The notes under the pieces are model-generated. The model saw nothing but the letters and a program-made list of their open reading frames with translations, was not told the DNA's origin and searched no databases. The translations under genes and the position numbers were made by a program. From contig JABCSI010000001.1 of NCBI GenBank assembly GCA_018238965.1, positions 1 through 55,416 of the forward strand: DNA of 55,416 bases, in the 5' to 3' direction. Shown here piece by piece: positions 1 through 8,006 of this stretch. Position 1 is the stretch's first letter. Each line of letters begins with the position of its first letter. This stretch comes from Promethearchaeota archaeon (lineage in GTDB: Archaea; Asgardarchaeota; Lokiarchaeia; Sigyniarchaeales; Promethearchaeaceae).

Positions 1-1
1 T

Positions 2-1051
2 AGATTTGATTTGGATGTTGCAATAATACTACAAGTTCGAAAATGGTTGAGACCCGATCGCCCACTCCATATGTTTGGATTGGGATTACCTGCTTTTTTT
101 CCTCTGGCAGTGGCTTCTGGAGTTGACCTTTTCGATTCAGCCGCTTATATTCTATACGCGAAAGATAATCGCTATTTTACATTGACAGGTACCAAAAAAT
201 TGGGTGAATTGAATGATTTACCCTGCCATTGTCCAATATGTACAAGTTATACTGCTGCAGAATTGCGAAAGTTACCAAAAAATGAAAAAATAATCGCCTT
301 GGCCGAACATAATTTATATCATTCATTTTCAGAAATCCGTTCTATTAAAAATGCGATCAAGGAGGGCACTCTTTGGGATTTAGTGGAACACCGTGTTCAT
401 GCACATCCTAAATTTGTAAAGGCACTCCGCCAAATTAAGAAAAATCCCGATTACTTTCTAAATCAATTGAATATGAATAAAACCCGAGGACAGATGATAT
501 TAAGTGATTTTTCTTTTTATCGGCCACATTTTAATTATTTCCGCACAAGAATGCAAAGTTATAACCTTCCACAATCAAAATCCATTATTTTCTTCTTACC
601 TGAATTGGATCTTCCCAGTTATCATAATCCATCAGTTAAGCAGTGGATCAAATCCATTAATAGACTTGAAAATCAAGAAGAAATCCAAATAATTCTGATT
701 AGCAACATTCTAGGTATCATTCCTATAGAATTGGCAAGCTATTATCCCGCAAGCCAGCATGAAGGTAACTTAATACCCCAAGAATATATAAACATTCAAG
801 AAGAATTAACACGTGGAATGATGAGGGTTTTAACTAAAATCGTCACCCCAGAGATGAAATTATTTTTCTTGATCCCTGAAACATTTAAAAACGAATACAA
901 TGAAGAAGAGGTATTTTCTAGGGAAAATCATATCATAGACCATCTACAAAAGTCTCTACAGGCCACACTAGAGACAAATTCAAAAACTAAATTGCCGATC
1001 ATCCATATTACTGAAATTGAAAATGTAGAGGATTTTCCAGATGGAGTATGA
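2..1051 (+). CDS. tgtA: Archaeosine tRNA-guanine transglycosylase, 5' end cut by window edge
   Basis: The enzyme exchanges guanine-15 of tRNA for preQ0 on the way to archaeosine. The reading frame is open to the left edge (R-F-D-L-D-V), so the start and much of the catalytic barrel lie outside. What remains is the end of the TGT domain, with the GLGLPAFFPLAVASGVDLFDSA stretch split here as GLGLPAFFPLA and GVDLFDSA, the zinc motif CHCPIC (CxCxxC) with the later histidine in LAEHNLY, and the FSEIR region. A further domain of about 170 residues follows (LGIIPIEL, YYPASQHEG), matching the C1 region of archaeal TgtA. No PUA domain is present; it is often a separate protein. The end overlaps the next gene by 11 bases, so the genes are probably translationally coupled. 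Confidence 0.93.
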   Translation, partial: RFDLDVAIILQVRKWLRPDRPLHMFGLGLPAFFPLAVASGVDLFDSAAYILYAKDNRYFTLTGTKKLGELNDLPCHCPICTSYTAAELRKLPKNEKIIALAEHNLYHSFSEIRSIKNAIKEGTLWDLVEHRVHAHPKFVKALRQIKKNPDYFLNQLNMNKTRGQMILSDFSFYRPHFNYFRTRMQSYNLPQSKSIIFFLPELDLPSYHNPSVKQWIKSINRLENQEEIQIILISNILGIIPIELASYYPASQHEGNLIPQEYINIQEELTRGMMRVLTKIVTPEMKLFFLIPETFKNEYNEEEVFSRENHIIDHLQKSLQATLETNSKTKLPIIHITEIENVEDFPDGV

Positions 1052-1526
1052 TGAAGCTTTTCTTCAAAAAATAAAACCCAACATTTTGGATTATGTAACC
1101 TCATTGGGCCATGTTAATGTAAGGGGAGACCATCCCACGACATTGGAAATTACAACTGAGGATTTTCTCACGCTCAATGGAAATTGCATTATTGGCATTA
1201 AATCTTCAAAGGGTTGCCATCAATTAAACCCAGACCTCAAAGCAAGAATTCAACGGGGAGATGACATCGGTATTTTTTTAAAAGCGGGGAATAATTACGA
1301 TTGTTTTACGGGAAAGGGAAATTCTCAATTACTCTTAACAAATAATATTTCAATGGTATTCAGGAAAAGTACTTTTATCTCTGATCGCACCGTGCTTATT
1401 GAATGCACGAAATACGCAGAGCAAATTAATCGAGATCTTATTGAATGGATGCAGAATCCAACCCATATTTTGGAGTTATTCTTTTTTAATCTGGACGGAT
1501 TAGGTGATCATAAGCTTGAAAAATGA
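1041..1526 (+). CDS. DUF371 family protein
   Basis: A 161-residue protein whose N-terminal half carries the DUF371 signature seen in archaea: HPTTLEITTEDFLT, then GNCIIGIKSSKGC. The family has no established biochemical role that I can state. It is wedged between tgtA (11-base overlap) and trm5 (23-base overlap), so it is almost certainly co-transcribed and perhaps translationally coupled with two tRNA-modification enzymes. No membrane segment or signal peptide is visible. The C-terminal 40 residues are less family-like and contain a hydrophobic FFFNL patch. Confidence 0.85.
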   Translation: MEYDEAFLQKIKPNILDYVTSLGHVNVRGDHPTTLEITTEDFLTLNGNCIIGIKSSKGCHQLNPDLKARIQRGDDIGIFLKAGNNYDCFTGKGNSQLLLTNNISMVFRKSTFISDRTVLIECTKYAEQINRDLIEWMQNPTHILELFFFNLDGLGDHKLEK

Positions 1527-2682
1527 ACCGGAAGAGCAGAAATCTTGGGAGTTAAGGAGTTTCTTTCCGAAATTTATAGCTACTGTGCCAAAAATATCCG
1601 GTAATGATGTGATTGCTTGGTTTCAAGAAAAAAACTTGATAGATCAGAATTTTCGGATCAAGGTCGATGGAAATAATATTATAATTCCATTAACTTCCCA
1701 AATAACTCCATCTGAAATAAATAAGCAGATGATCTCTCAGTTTCCAATTGAAATTAAATCCAATAAAGAAAATCGATATCAAGTTTTACCCAGAAATACT
1801 ACACCACGTAACATCCATGAAATCTTACAAAATTTGATTCCCAAAGAATTACATGAAATCATCCCTCGGTCTTTTGATGTCATTGGGGAAATCGCCATTA
1901 TTGAATTGAATCGCGAAGATCTGGCGCCTCTACGTCCTTACATCTCCGATATAGGGAATTCCATCCTACAAACCCACCCCAATATAAGATCAGTATTTGA
2001 AAAGGCCAGCAATATTTCCGGTGTCTATCGCTTACGGAATTTAAGCCATGTTGCTGGGATAAATACAACACAAACACTCTATCGAGAGAACCATTGTGTA
2101 TTTCAATTGGATATTGCCAAAACATTTTTTTCCCCGCGTTTATCTTTTGAACGGAATCGCATCGCACGGTTAGATACAAAATTCAACCATGTAGGAGCAA
2201 TCTGGGATATGTTCTGCGGAATTGGGCCATTTTTCATTCAAATTGCTAAAAATCACCCCGAGAGCACATTTTTTGCTACCGATATCAACCAAGATGCCAT
2301 AACCTATGCCCATCAAAATATTATCCGCAATCACCTAATCAATTCAATTTCCTGTTTCCAACAAGATGTGAAGAGTATTACCCAAAATGAAAATTTTTCT
2401 CGTATGGAAGGGAAAATCTCCCGCATTATAATGAATTTACCGGAAAAAAACATAGAGTTCTTACCTCTTCTTCCTCCTTTTCTCCATCCAGATGGGTGTT
2501 TGCTGCATATCTATCAATTTTCTGAAAAAAATGAAGATTTTCAGACAATCCAAAATACTTTTAGTCAACAACTAAATAATGCGGGACTCATTGTAGATAA
2601 GATTGAAAATATTCGGCGCGTAAAACCATATTCCCCTGCCTTAGATACTACTGTTATAGATGTTGTAATTCACAAAGCATAA
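1504..2682 (+). CDS. trm5: tRNA (guanine37-N1)-methyltransferase Trm5 family
   Basis: A 392-residue class I SAM-dependent methyltransferase that methylates G37 of tRNA, with possible overlap with Taw2-like roles in wyosine synthesis. The catalytic domain has FFSPRLSFERNRIA before the SAM-binding DMFCGIGPFFIQIA (residues about 236-249), then FATDINQDAI and the NLPEK catalytic-loop motif near residue 310. The N-terminal 190 residues contain the D1/D2-like domains of archaeal Trm5, with VIGEIAII leading into the core. The start is GTG at 1504, inside the end of DUF371; no better in-frame start lies upstream without a longer overlap. Separating Trm5 from Taw2 would need an alignment. Confidence 0.9.
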   Translation: MIISLKNEPEEQKSWELRSFFPKFIATVPKISGNDVIAWFQEKNLIDQNFRIKVDGNNIIIPLTSQITPSEINKQMISQFPIEIKSNKENRYQVLPRNTTPRNIHEILQNLIPKELHEIIPRSFDVIGEIAIIELNREDLAPLRPYISDIGNSILQTHPNIRSVFEKASNISGVYRLRNLSHVAGINTTQTLYRENHCVFQLDIAKTFFSPRLSFERNRIARLDTKFNHVGAIWDMFCGIGPFFIQIAKNHPESTFFATDINQDAITYAHQNIIRNHLINSISCFQQDVKSITQNENFSRMEGKISRIIMNLPEKNIEFLPLLPPFLHPDGCLLHIYQFSEKNEDFQTIQNTFSQQLNNAGLIVDKIENIRRVKPYSPALDTTVIDVVIHKA

Positions 2683-2783
2683 GCGTGTTAAATCGTAAGA
2701 AATTGATAATTATAATCGATCTTAAACAGGAAGAACAGAAAAGAAGAAAAAACGCCCAAATTGGCGAAACTATATGATTTGGG

Positions 2784-3614
2784 TTACAATTTTTGACCCT
2801 TGATGAAGGGATACATTAACGCTTGTTTGAAAATAGTGACTAGATCTTGGATATTGGAATAGAACCCAGAAACTTGAGTCTCGCTGGTAAAAGCAATGCT
2901 CACATCGGCACCATCAGCACTTATCATCAGGAAGTTTTCATCAGCATAATTTGTGACCACCCAACCCCGATCTTTCCATCCATCCACGAGAGCTTTGTGC
3001 TCTCCTAAATCCAAAGATGTAGCAATATTGACTACGGAACTGTTTGGTAATTGATCAAGCATTTCCAAGATTTCAAATTCTCTCAGAAATTCCACAGTGG
3101 GCACTACAATCCGTAATGATCGAGTTGCGTTTCTTATTCGATCTTTGATATACTCTACAACCAACTCCATGTCGTATAATATTCCAGTTAGTCCCATAGA
3201 TACCGAATCTGCTTTCTCTTTGATTTCTTGGATCGTTCGTTCTTTCTCCTCAACTTCCTTTTTCATTCGATCCACTTCAAATGAAGATCCGATGAGACCG
3301 TCTTGGGCTTGTCTCTGCTTTGCTTTTAATTTCTTGATTTTATCATCCCGTTGAGACAATTCTTGCTTCAAACCTGTAACTTCCAGATTAGTTTGTTCAC
3401 GTTCTGCAGAAATTTCCTTCATAAGCTCGATTTTAGCCACTAAAGCGTCATCTTTCTCTTTCGAGGCGACAACTAGCTTTTCCGTTAATTCTGCAATACG
3501 TTCATCTTTAGAACCAATAGTTTGGTCCTTCTGCGTCAATTTATCTTTGAAGTCTTGTATATTTGACTTAATCTCTTCCACATTTTGCGAGATTTTTGAA
3601 ATTTGGTCTTCCAT
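2784..3614 (-). CDS. Coiled-coil protein with C-terminal PLD/TrmB-like globular domain (short paralogue)
   Basis: A 276-residue protein not matched to a named family. Residues 1-130 are a highly charged coiled coil (heptads rich in K, E, Q and I). The C-terminal 125 residues are globular: an amphipathic helix (VEYIKDRIRNATRSL), alternating beta strands (RIVVPTVEFL, VVNIATSL, WVVTNY, FLMISADGADVSIAF), and an ending PFIKGQKL. That strand pattern recalls the inactive PLD-like sensor domain at the C terminus of TrmB-type regulators, but the HKD catalytic motif is absent. The larger gene just upstream on the same strand shares the whole C-terminal domain and the ending. They are tandem paralogues differing mainly in coil length. 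Confidence 0.8.
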   Translation of the reverse strand: MEDQISKISQNVEEIKSNIQDFKDKLTQKDQTIGSKDERIAELTEKLVVASKEKDDALVAKIELMKEISAEREQTNLEVTGLKQELSQRDDKIKKLKAKQRQAQDGLIGSSFEVDRMKKEVEEKERTIQEIKEKADSVSMGLTGILYDMELVVEYIKDRIRNATRSLRIVVPTVEFLREFEILEMLDQLPNSSVVNIATSLDLGEHKALVDGWKDRGWVVTNYADENFLMISADGADVSIAFTSETQVSGFYSNIQDLVTIFKQALMYPFIKGQKL

Positions 3615-3711
3615 TTTTTTCCCCTATGATATCTATGATAGTATGTAATTCGATTTATCCTATAAAATCTTGTGGCATCCCTTGATTTTTACTCACCTAA
3701 TAATTTCGGCT

Positions 3712-5046
3712 TTAATTCAATTTCGTTCCTTTGATGAAGGGCGTCATCACTGCTTGAGAGAGGTATTTGACCAGTTCGCTATTGCTTGAAAAAATACCCG
3801 TTACTGCTTCCGTGCTCTCTTCAAAGATCCCAACCGCTGCGATAGCGTTGTCAATCGCCAGCGCAAATAATTTTGTATCTTTGTAGTCGGTTACCTTAAA
3901 ATTCCTGCTTTTCAGCTCATCGAGCATTTCACCATCCCGACTGGGATCGACATTACAAGCAAGATTTTTAAGTACAATATTGGGAAGTGCAAAAAGGGTC
4001 TCGGATAAATCGTATTTTTCTATAAAGGACAATTCGGGTAAAATTAATCGAATTGTTCGGTTGACATTAGCCATTTTAAATTTAAAATGCGTAATGAGGG
4101 CAGAAACACTTTGATAAGTTCCAGTTTCTCGTTCAAAGAGATCATCTGGTATACCGGCAAGTCCTTTGGATCCCCCTCGTCCCCCTTTTTCAAATTCTTT
4201 TAATTTTAATTCCAGGGAGGCGATTTTTTCTTTATATTTTTTGATCTTCCCCGGTTTACTGCTTTCATCATTTAATTTACGCATTATCTCGAATTGCTTG
4301 ATCTGCTCGGGAGATTTTTTAATCAGAAGAGTGAGCTGTTCATTTTCTTCCTTTATGCGGTCATTTTCTTGATTTGTTTCCTGCAATTCCAAGGATATTT
4401 TTGAAGCCTCTTCTCGCACCTTTTCCATCTCGAAGGAAGCACCCAATAATCCATCTTGGGCATCCCGCGATTTTTTCCGTAAGTCTTTAATCTTTCGATC
4501 TTTCTCCTCAAGTGAACGCTCACTTTTGCCCAGTTTCTCAACCAATTCCAATTTTTCGTTTGAGACCTGTTCCATAAAGGAGAATTTTTCGGCTTGATAT
4601 TTTTCAGTGGCCAAGGACATCACATCAAACTTTCGGCGGAAATCCTCAATTTTCTCATCCTTTTCGACAATTAGAAGATCTTTAGTATGGAGCTGCTTCT
4701 CCTTAGAAAGTAGCATTTCCTCTTTCACTTGTAAACTTTGATTTGTGGTTTCAACCATGTGGGCAAATTGCTGCAATTGAATGTTAAAAGCATCAATTTC
4801 CTTGATCAATCTATCCCGTTCCCGTTCGAGGTTCTTTTTATCTGTTTCCAATACAGACATCATGCTTCGATAATGACGGCTGTCAGAAGAGGCTTTAACC
4901 GAATCATTGGTCAGCTGGTTAATCTTCTCACTCAGTGCTAAAATTTTTTCGTCTTTTTCTGAGATATCGGAACTTTTCTTCTTTAATGCGCTCTCTAATT
5001 GGGAGACCCGTTCTTGTAATTCGAGAAATTCTTCTAATTGACTCAT
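3712..5046 (-). CDS. Coiled-coil protein with C-terminal PLD/TrmB-like globular domain (long paralogue)
   Basis: A 444-residue paralogue of the gene 97 bases downstream. About 280 residues of near-continuous coiled coil (repeats of ISEKDEKILAL, SLEEKDRKIKDL and similar) lead through a glycine-rich hinge (GGRGGSKGLAG, about residue 292) to a globular domain with strands TIRLILPELSFI, IVLKNLACN, FKVTDY and AIAAVGIF, ending PFIKGTKLN. Both paralogues contain DAQDGL(L/I)G-S-FE in the coil, so similarity is not confined to the C terminus. No membrane segment is seen. A cytoskeleton-like, tethering or scaffold role would be a guess; the C-terminal fold may bind a ligand or partner. Confidence 0.8.
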   Translation of the reverse strand: MSQLEEFLELQERVSQLESALKKKSSDISEKDEKILALSEKINQLTNDSVKASSDSRHYRSMMSVLETDKKNLERERDRLIKEIDAFNIQLQQFAHMVETTNQSLQVKEEMLLSKEKQLHTKDLLIVEKDEKIEDFRRKFDVMSLATEKYQAEKFSFMEQVSNEKLELVEKLGKSERSLEEKDRKIKDLRKKSRDAQDGLLGASFEMEKVREEASKISLELQETNQENDRIKEENEQLTLLIKKSPEQIKQFEIMRKLNDESSKPGKIKKYKEKIASLELKLKEFEKGGRGGSKGLAGIPDDLFERETGTYQSVSALITHFKFKMANVNRTIRLILPELSFIEKYDLSETLFALPNIVLKNLACNVDPSRDGEMLDELKSRNFKVTDYKDTKLFALAIDNAIAAVGIFEESTEAVTGIFSSNSELVKYLSQAVMTPFIKGTKLN

Positions 5047-5142
5047 TTTACTTCCCTTTTCTTCTATGCTTCTTTACTACTTTACTTCTTTATTTCTTCT
5101 TCCCTTCGGTAAATTATCACTTGGATTACTAATACGTAAACT

Positions 5143-5183
5143 CTTGCTTACATTAATCTAACACTTGCTTACTCTTGCTTACT
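5143..5183. repeat. Short direct repeats CTTGCTTAC(T/A)
   Basis: Three copies of a 10-base unit occur here, the last two in exact tandem and the first with one mismatch and an 11-base gap. They sit in the divergent promoter region. They may be slippage products or binding sites; nothing else indicates function. Confidence 0.5.
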
Positions 5184-5282
5184 CTTAATTAAACTCTGAC
5201 TCGGTTATGTTTAAATGTTTATACTTTAAATTTTTAAAGGTTAAAAATCAATATTTTTTAATACGGTCGGCTTCCGCTTCCA

Positions 5283-5298
5283 CCTTCCCGCGGGAAGG
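5283..5298. promoter_or_regulatory. Perfect 16-bp GC-rich palindrome
   Basis: CCTTCCCGCGGGAAGG is a perfect palindrome in an otherwise AT-rich intergenic region, about 30 bases upstream of the TATA-like element of the Roadblock gene. It fits a dimeric operator; as an RNA it could not form a loop without opening its centre. Function is inferred only from position and symmetry. Confidence 0.4.
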
Positions 5299-5326
5299 AT
5301 CAGAATTTAATGGAGAGGATGCTTAA

Positions 5327-5335
5327 CATATATAA
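5327..5335 (+). promoter_or_regulatory. TATA-box-like element for the Roadblock gene
   Basis: CATATATAA lies about 37-45 bases upstream of the ATG at 5372, a plausible archaeal TATA position for a transcript with a short leader. No clear purine-rich BRE precedes it. Confidence 0.4.
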
Positions 5336-5371
5336 CGTACCTATCTCACCACACGCAAAACGTGACCTATT

Positions 5372-5782
5372 ATGACTCAATTTGGCAGCGACATTGGATT
5401 GGAACCCGGGGATATAATGAAATTAGAGCCCGAAATAACCTATATCACATCAAATTGCAATATTGAAGCAATAGCACTTACAACCGATACTGGTTATCAG
5501 ATAGCATACGCCGCCCTTCCAACTTATACAGTGGATTCGGATGCTTTGTCTGGAATCGCTTCTGCTTTGATGATGACGGGAAAAATGGGTATGCAGAGCA
5601 TGTTTTCGGAGCCCCTCTCGGAGGCAATCATCCGTGCCGATAACGGATACGTGGTGGTGACGAATGCGGGACGCTTTGTGTTAATTGGAGCGGGAAGGGA
5701 TATTAAAAACTTAATGAAAACCGTCAAAATCTTTCGGATCGCCGCGCAGCGCATTGCAGTTAATTTTCCTGCGCTCAGGTAG
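5372..5782 (+). CDS. Roadblock/LC7 domain protein
   Basis: A 136-residue single-domain protein of the Roadblock/LC7 type, a family that typically pairs with Ras-like GTPases as a regulator or scaffold. The pattern fits residue by residue: an early helix, then strands IEAIALTTDTGYQIAYAAL, a central helix (DALSGIASALMMTGKMG), IIRADNGYVVVTNAGRFVLIGAG and a final helix (NLMKTVKIFRIAAQRIA). Expansion of this family is a hallmark of Asgard archaea. The gene stands alone; two GTPases are elsewhere in the window, so any partnership is not shown by linkage. Confidence 0.85.
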   Translation: MTQFGSDIGLEPGDIMKLEPEITYITSNCNIEAIALTTDTGYQIAYAALPTYTVDSDALSGIASALMMTGKMGMQSMFSEPLSEAIIRADNGYVVVTNAGRFVLIGAGRDIKNLMKTVKIFRIAAQRIAVNFPALR

Positions 5783-6003
5783 AGTTACGAATCATTGTTA
5801 TTTTTTGAATATCCTTTTTGAAAAACTTAATTTTCCTTTTACCTTAAACTGATTTTAGTTGTATTTCATACCAAGGGAAGATATTAAGGGATCTATTATG
5901 TAAAGTAAGAAAGTTGAAGCAAGCTAATTAAAGATAGAATAATAACATAGGAGAATTAAAGAAAAAAACTTTTAGAGGAATTTAGTGGATTACCAAGGAT
6001 CGA

Positions 6004-6609
6004 TTACCAAGGATCCCAATCCGTTTCCTTCAGCATCCGTTCACGGCGCGATTTGTTTTCTTCGGTTACGGGATCTTCTTGTGAAGAACTTGTTGGTAAC
6101 GCTTCAGATGGAGATGGAGAAGATTTTTGCGCAGGAGACTCAGTTGAAGTGAAATTTTTCAATAATTCCTCAATTTCTTCCTCATCCGACCGATCTTTTT
6201 GTGGGGTCCAGGGTGTTTTTTGCTCCTGGGATGCCGTTGTACGGATAGAGGGGGCAGAATTCGATTCGAAATTAGATGGGGTATGGGATTCGTAACTTGG
6301 TTCTCTTTGTGTAACTGGTCTCGAATGGGGAATTGGATCTTCTGAAATCATGTGATTCATCGAAGGCACCATCTTCGATTGATCTCCTTGGGGATTTCGT
6401 GTCATATCTTTAAAAGATGTCAAGATCCCGAAGAAATTTTGAAACTCACTTTGATTCATATCAAATTCAATAATTTCATCGCCTCGTTCTAAGGCAATTG
6501 CCACCCGGGTCACTACTCCCCCCATTTCGGTGGATCGAAGGATGAATTTGCCTTCATTTTCCTTCCGTTTAATGCTCCATACTGTTTCGTTGGCCTTCTC
6601 GAGCTTCAT
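6004..6609 (-). CDS. Unknown protein: small beta-rich domain, disordered linker, acidic aromatic tail
   Basis: A 201-residue protein not assigned to a named family. Residues 1-75 form a compact beta-rich unit (VWSIKRKENEGKFILRST, VTRVAIALERGDEIIEFD, then an amphipathic helix EFQNFFGILTSFKDM), loosely like a single PUR-type nucleic-acid-binding repeat. Residues 80-185 are a Ser/Pro/Glu/Gln-rich linker predicted to be disordered. The chain ends in a basic patch and a short acidic aromatic tip, KETDWDPW. The layout resembles single-stranded DNA-binding proteins, whose acidic tip recruits partners, but the fold match is weak. It is monocistronic on the minus strand. Confidence 0.7.
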   Translation of the reverse strand: MKLEKANETVWSIKRKENEGKFILRSTEMGGVVTRVAIALERGDEIIEFDMNQSEFQNFFGILTSFKDMTRNPQGDQSKMVPSMNHMISEDPIPHSRPVTQREPSYESHTPSNFESNSAPSIRTTASQEQKTPWTPQKDRSDEEEIEELLKNFTSTESPAQKSSPSPSEALPTSSSQEDPVTEENKSRRERMLKETDWDPW

Positions 6610-6769
6610 ACTAAGTAATCTTCCTTTGCATTTCTTACTATTTAATAGATTTGTTGAGGACGGTTTAAAATTTTCCCTTCCGCATTCGATGGAATGCTCT
6701 CCACCCCCTTAACATTTTCCAAAAAATCAAAAAATTCATAATTTATTGAAGCTTAAAAAAAATATCGGT

Positions 6770-6898
6770 GGAGCCGTGGCCTAGCCTGGACCGATATTAA
6801 ATCGGGCATTAATTTGTCCGATTCCATAATTCGGAGGAATATAGGGCACTGGACTTCTAATCCAGCCGCCGCAAGTTCGAATCTTGCCGGTTCCGCCA
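6770..6898 (+). tRNA. tRNA-Arg(UCU) with an intron in the D-loop
   Basis: The cloverleaf can be folded by eye. The acceptor GGAGCCG (6770-6776) pairs with CGGTTCC (6888-6894) with one G-U, followed by discriminator G6895 and an encoded CCA (6896-6898). The D-stem GCCT (6779-6782) pairs with GGGC (6844-6847). The anticodon arm CTGGA/TCCAG (6849-6853, 6861-6865) holds the loop CTTCTAA with anticodon TCT at 6856-6858. The T-arm GCAAG/CTTGC (6871-6875, 6883-6887) holds TTCGAAT. The cloverleaf closes only if about 51 bases inside the D-loop are removed. The mature tRNA decodes AGA and, by wobble, AGG. Confidence 0.9.
6791..6841 (+). other. tRNA intron in the D-loop (junctions approximate)
   Basis: Removal joins ...CCTGGA to TAGGGC and restores a standard D-arm. 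A bulge-helix-bulge-like fold can be drawn: CCT (6785-6787) with AGG (6835-6837), a 3-base bulge GGA (6788-6790), then CCGA (6791-6794) with TCGG (6831-6834). A second bulge lies near 6838-6841. The central helix has only three clear pairs, so this is a relaxed motif. Cut sites may be off by one or two bases. Confidence 0.7.
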
Positions 6899-7061
6899 CT
6901 CTCTCTTTTCTTTAATCTTCCCAAAAATTCTATTTTTCTTATTTCATGAACATAGAGGTTTTCCGAATGTGTGAAACCCATATAAAAAATTGCTAAACGG
7001 GATAAAAGATGAAGAAAATTAGATAAAATGAAAAGAAGACCCACAAAAAAAAAAGAAAATT

Positions 7062-8006
7062 TTAGGCTTGCACCGGAACAGGTCTGGGAACGGTGGGAAT
7101 CTTCACAAACTTGAGAATTTCCTTGAAGCGGGAGCGCAAAGTCACTTCCGTCACTTGCACGGTTTTTGCGATCCTACTCTGGGATCGGGATTCGTTATGA
7201 TAAAGGCACGCCACGTAAATAGCCGCTGCCAAAATACCTTTCGGGTCTCGACCTGCCACATTATATCGTTTGCGATAATGATTGATGATCTTAATGGTTG
7301 TTTTTTCTACGTCATTGGACAATTGCAGAGTTGCAATGAATTTGGGAACCAGAAGAACAGGGTCCAAAGTGGGCACAGTAAGCTTCAATTCCCTAATAAT
7401 GGTGCGATAGCAACGGCGTACATCCCGTGGATTGCTGTCGGAAAATTTGAGAATCTCTTGCATAGTGCGGGGAATTCGCTCGGCTCTGCATGAATAATAT
7501 AGACAGGCCGCTACCATTGCCTTTATGGATCTTCCCCTGAGTAATTTCAATTTAAAGGCTTGACGATAAATTTTTGCTGCATACTCCTTTACTCGTAAGG
7601 GGAGATTAAGCAAACCGCCAATCCGTTTAATTTCAGTTGCTGCAATGAGCATATTTCGATTTGACCAGCTCATGCGAGTGTTCCATTTAATGATTCGCTT
7701 CATTCGATGTGATAATTGGGTGTTTGTATCAATAACAGTGGTTAACCCCAAATCGGGTAACAGGGCAGAAACGGGACTTCCAGTCTGATCTCGTTTGCTT
7801 TTCTCTATCTGAGAAAAAGCTCTCCTGCCTTCTCTTGCATTGTCAATTAAATGATGGGAGAGCACTAACCCACAAGCAGCGCATACACTTTCTCCGCGCG
7901 ATTGGTCTAATATTATGTTAAAGGACGTACATTCAGGACATTGCGAGATTTCTCCATGGAAGGAATATTCCGGGAGAGAATTTTTAAAATTTGACGCAGC
8001 ATTCAT
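7062..8006 (-). CDS. tfb: Transcription initiation factor B (TFB/TFIIB)
   Basis: A 314-residue archaeal TFIIB that recruits RNA polymerase to TBP-bound promoters. The N-terminal zinc ribbon is intact (C23, C26, C42, C45 in CPEC and CAAC). A B-reader/linker stretch follows (EGRRAFSQIEKSKRDQTG), then two cyclin-like repeats (about residues 115-205 and 210-300), with RSIKAMVAACLYYSCR and DPKGILAAAIYVACLY as matching core helices and a recognition helix ending TEVTLRSRFKEIL. Length is normal. It is transcribed alone, and the 312-base upstream gap should contain its promoter. Archaea often have several TFBs; this window shows one. Confidence 0.97.
   Translation of the reverse strand: MNAASNFKNSLPEYSFHGEISQCPECTSFNIILDQSRGESVCAACGLVLSHHLIDNAREGRRAFSQIEKSKRDQTGSPVSALLPDLGLTTVIDTNTQLSHRMKRIIKWNTRMSWSNRNMLIAATEIKRIGGLLNLPLRVKEYAAKIYRQAFKLKLLRGRSIKAMVAACLYYSCRAERIPRTMQEILKFSDSNPRDVRRCYRTIIRELKLTVPTLDPVLLVPKFIATLQLSNDVEKTTIKIINHYRKRYNVAGRDPKGILAAAIYVACLYHNESRSQSRIAKTVQVTEVTLRSRFKEILKFVKIPTVPRPVPVQA

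Larger units (their letters stand above)
5047..5371. promoter_or_regulatory. Divergent intergenic region between the long coiled-coil gene and the Roadblock gene
   Basis: This 325-base gap separates divergently transcribed genes and holds no credible reading frame. It contains three copies of a 10-base unit CTTGCTTAC(T/A) at 5143-5152, 5164-5173 and 5174-5183, the last two abutting. A GC-rich perfect palindrome lies at 5283-5298, and a TATA-like run (CATATATAA) at 5327-5335, about 40 bases before the Roadblock start. GTGA at about 5361-5364 could serve as a ribosome binding site. Confidence 0.5.

Noticed and set aside
5143-5183. Direct repeats as a CRISPR array
   Set aside because: The units are only 10 bases, two abut with no spacer, and no cas gene is in the window.
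6781-7044. An 87-codon minus-strand frame over the tRNA
   Set aside because: It runs antisense through the tRNA-Arg gene and its intron; its protein-like look (CGGWIRSP, IGPG) comes from the tRNA sequence.
7068-7493. A 141-codon frame antisense to TFB
   Set aside because: It lies entirely within the conserved TFB gene and has no family features; a codon-structure shadow.
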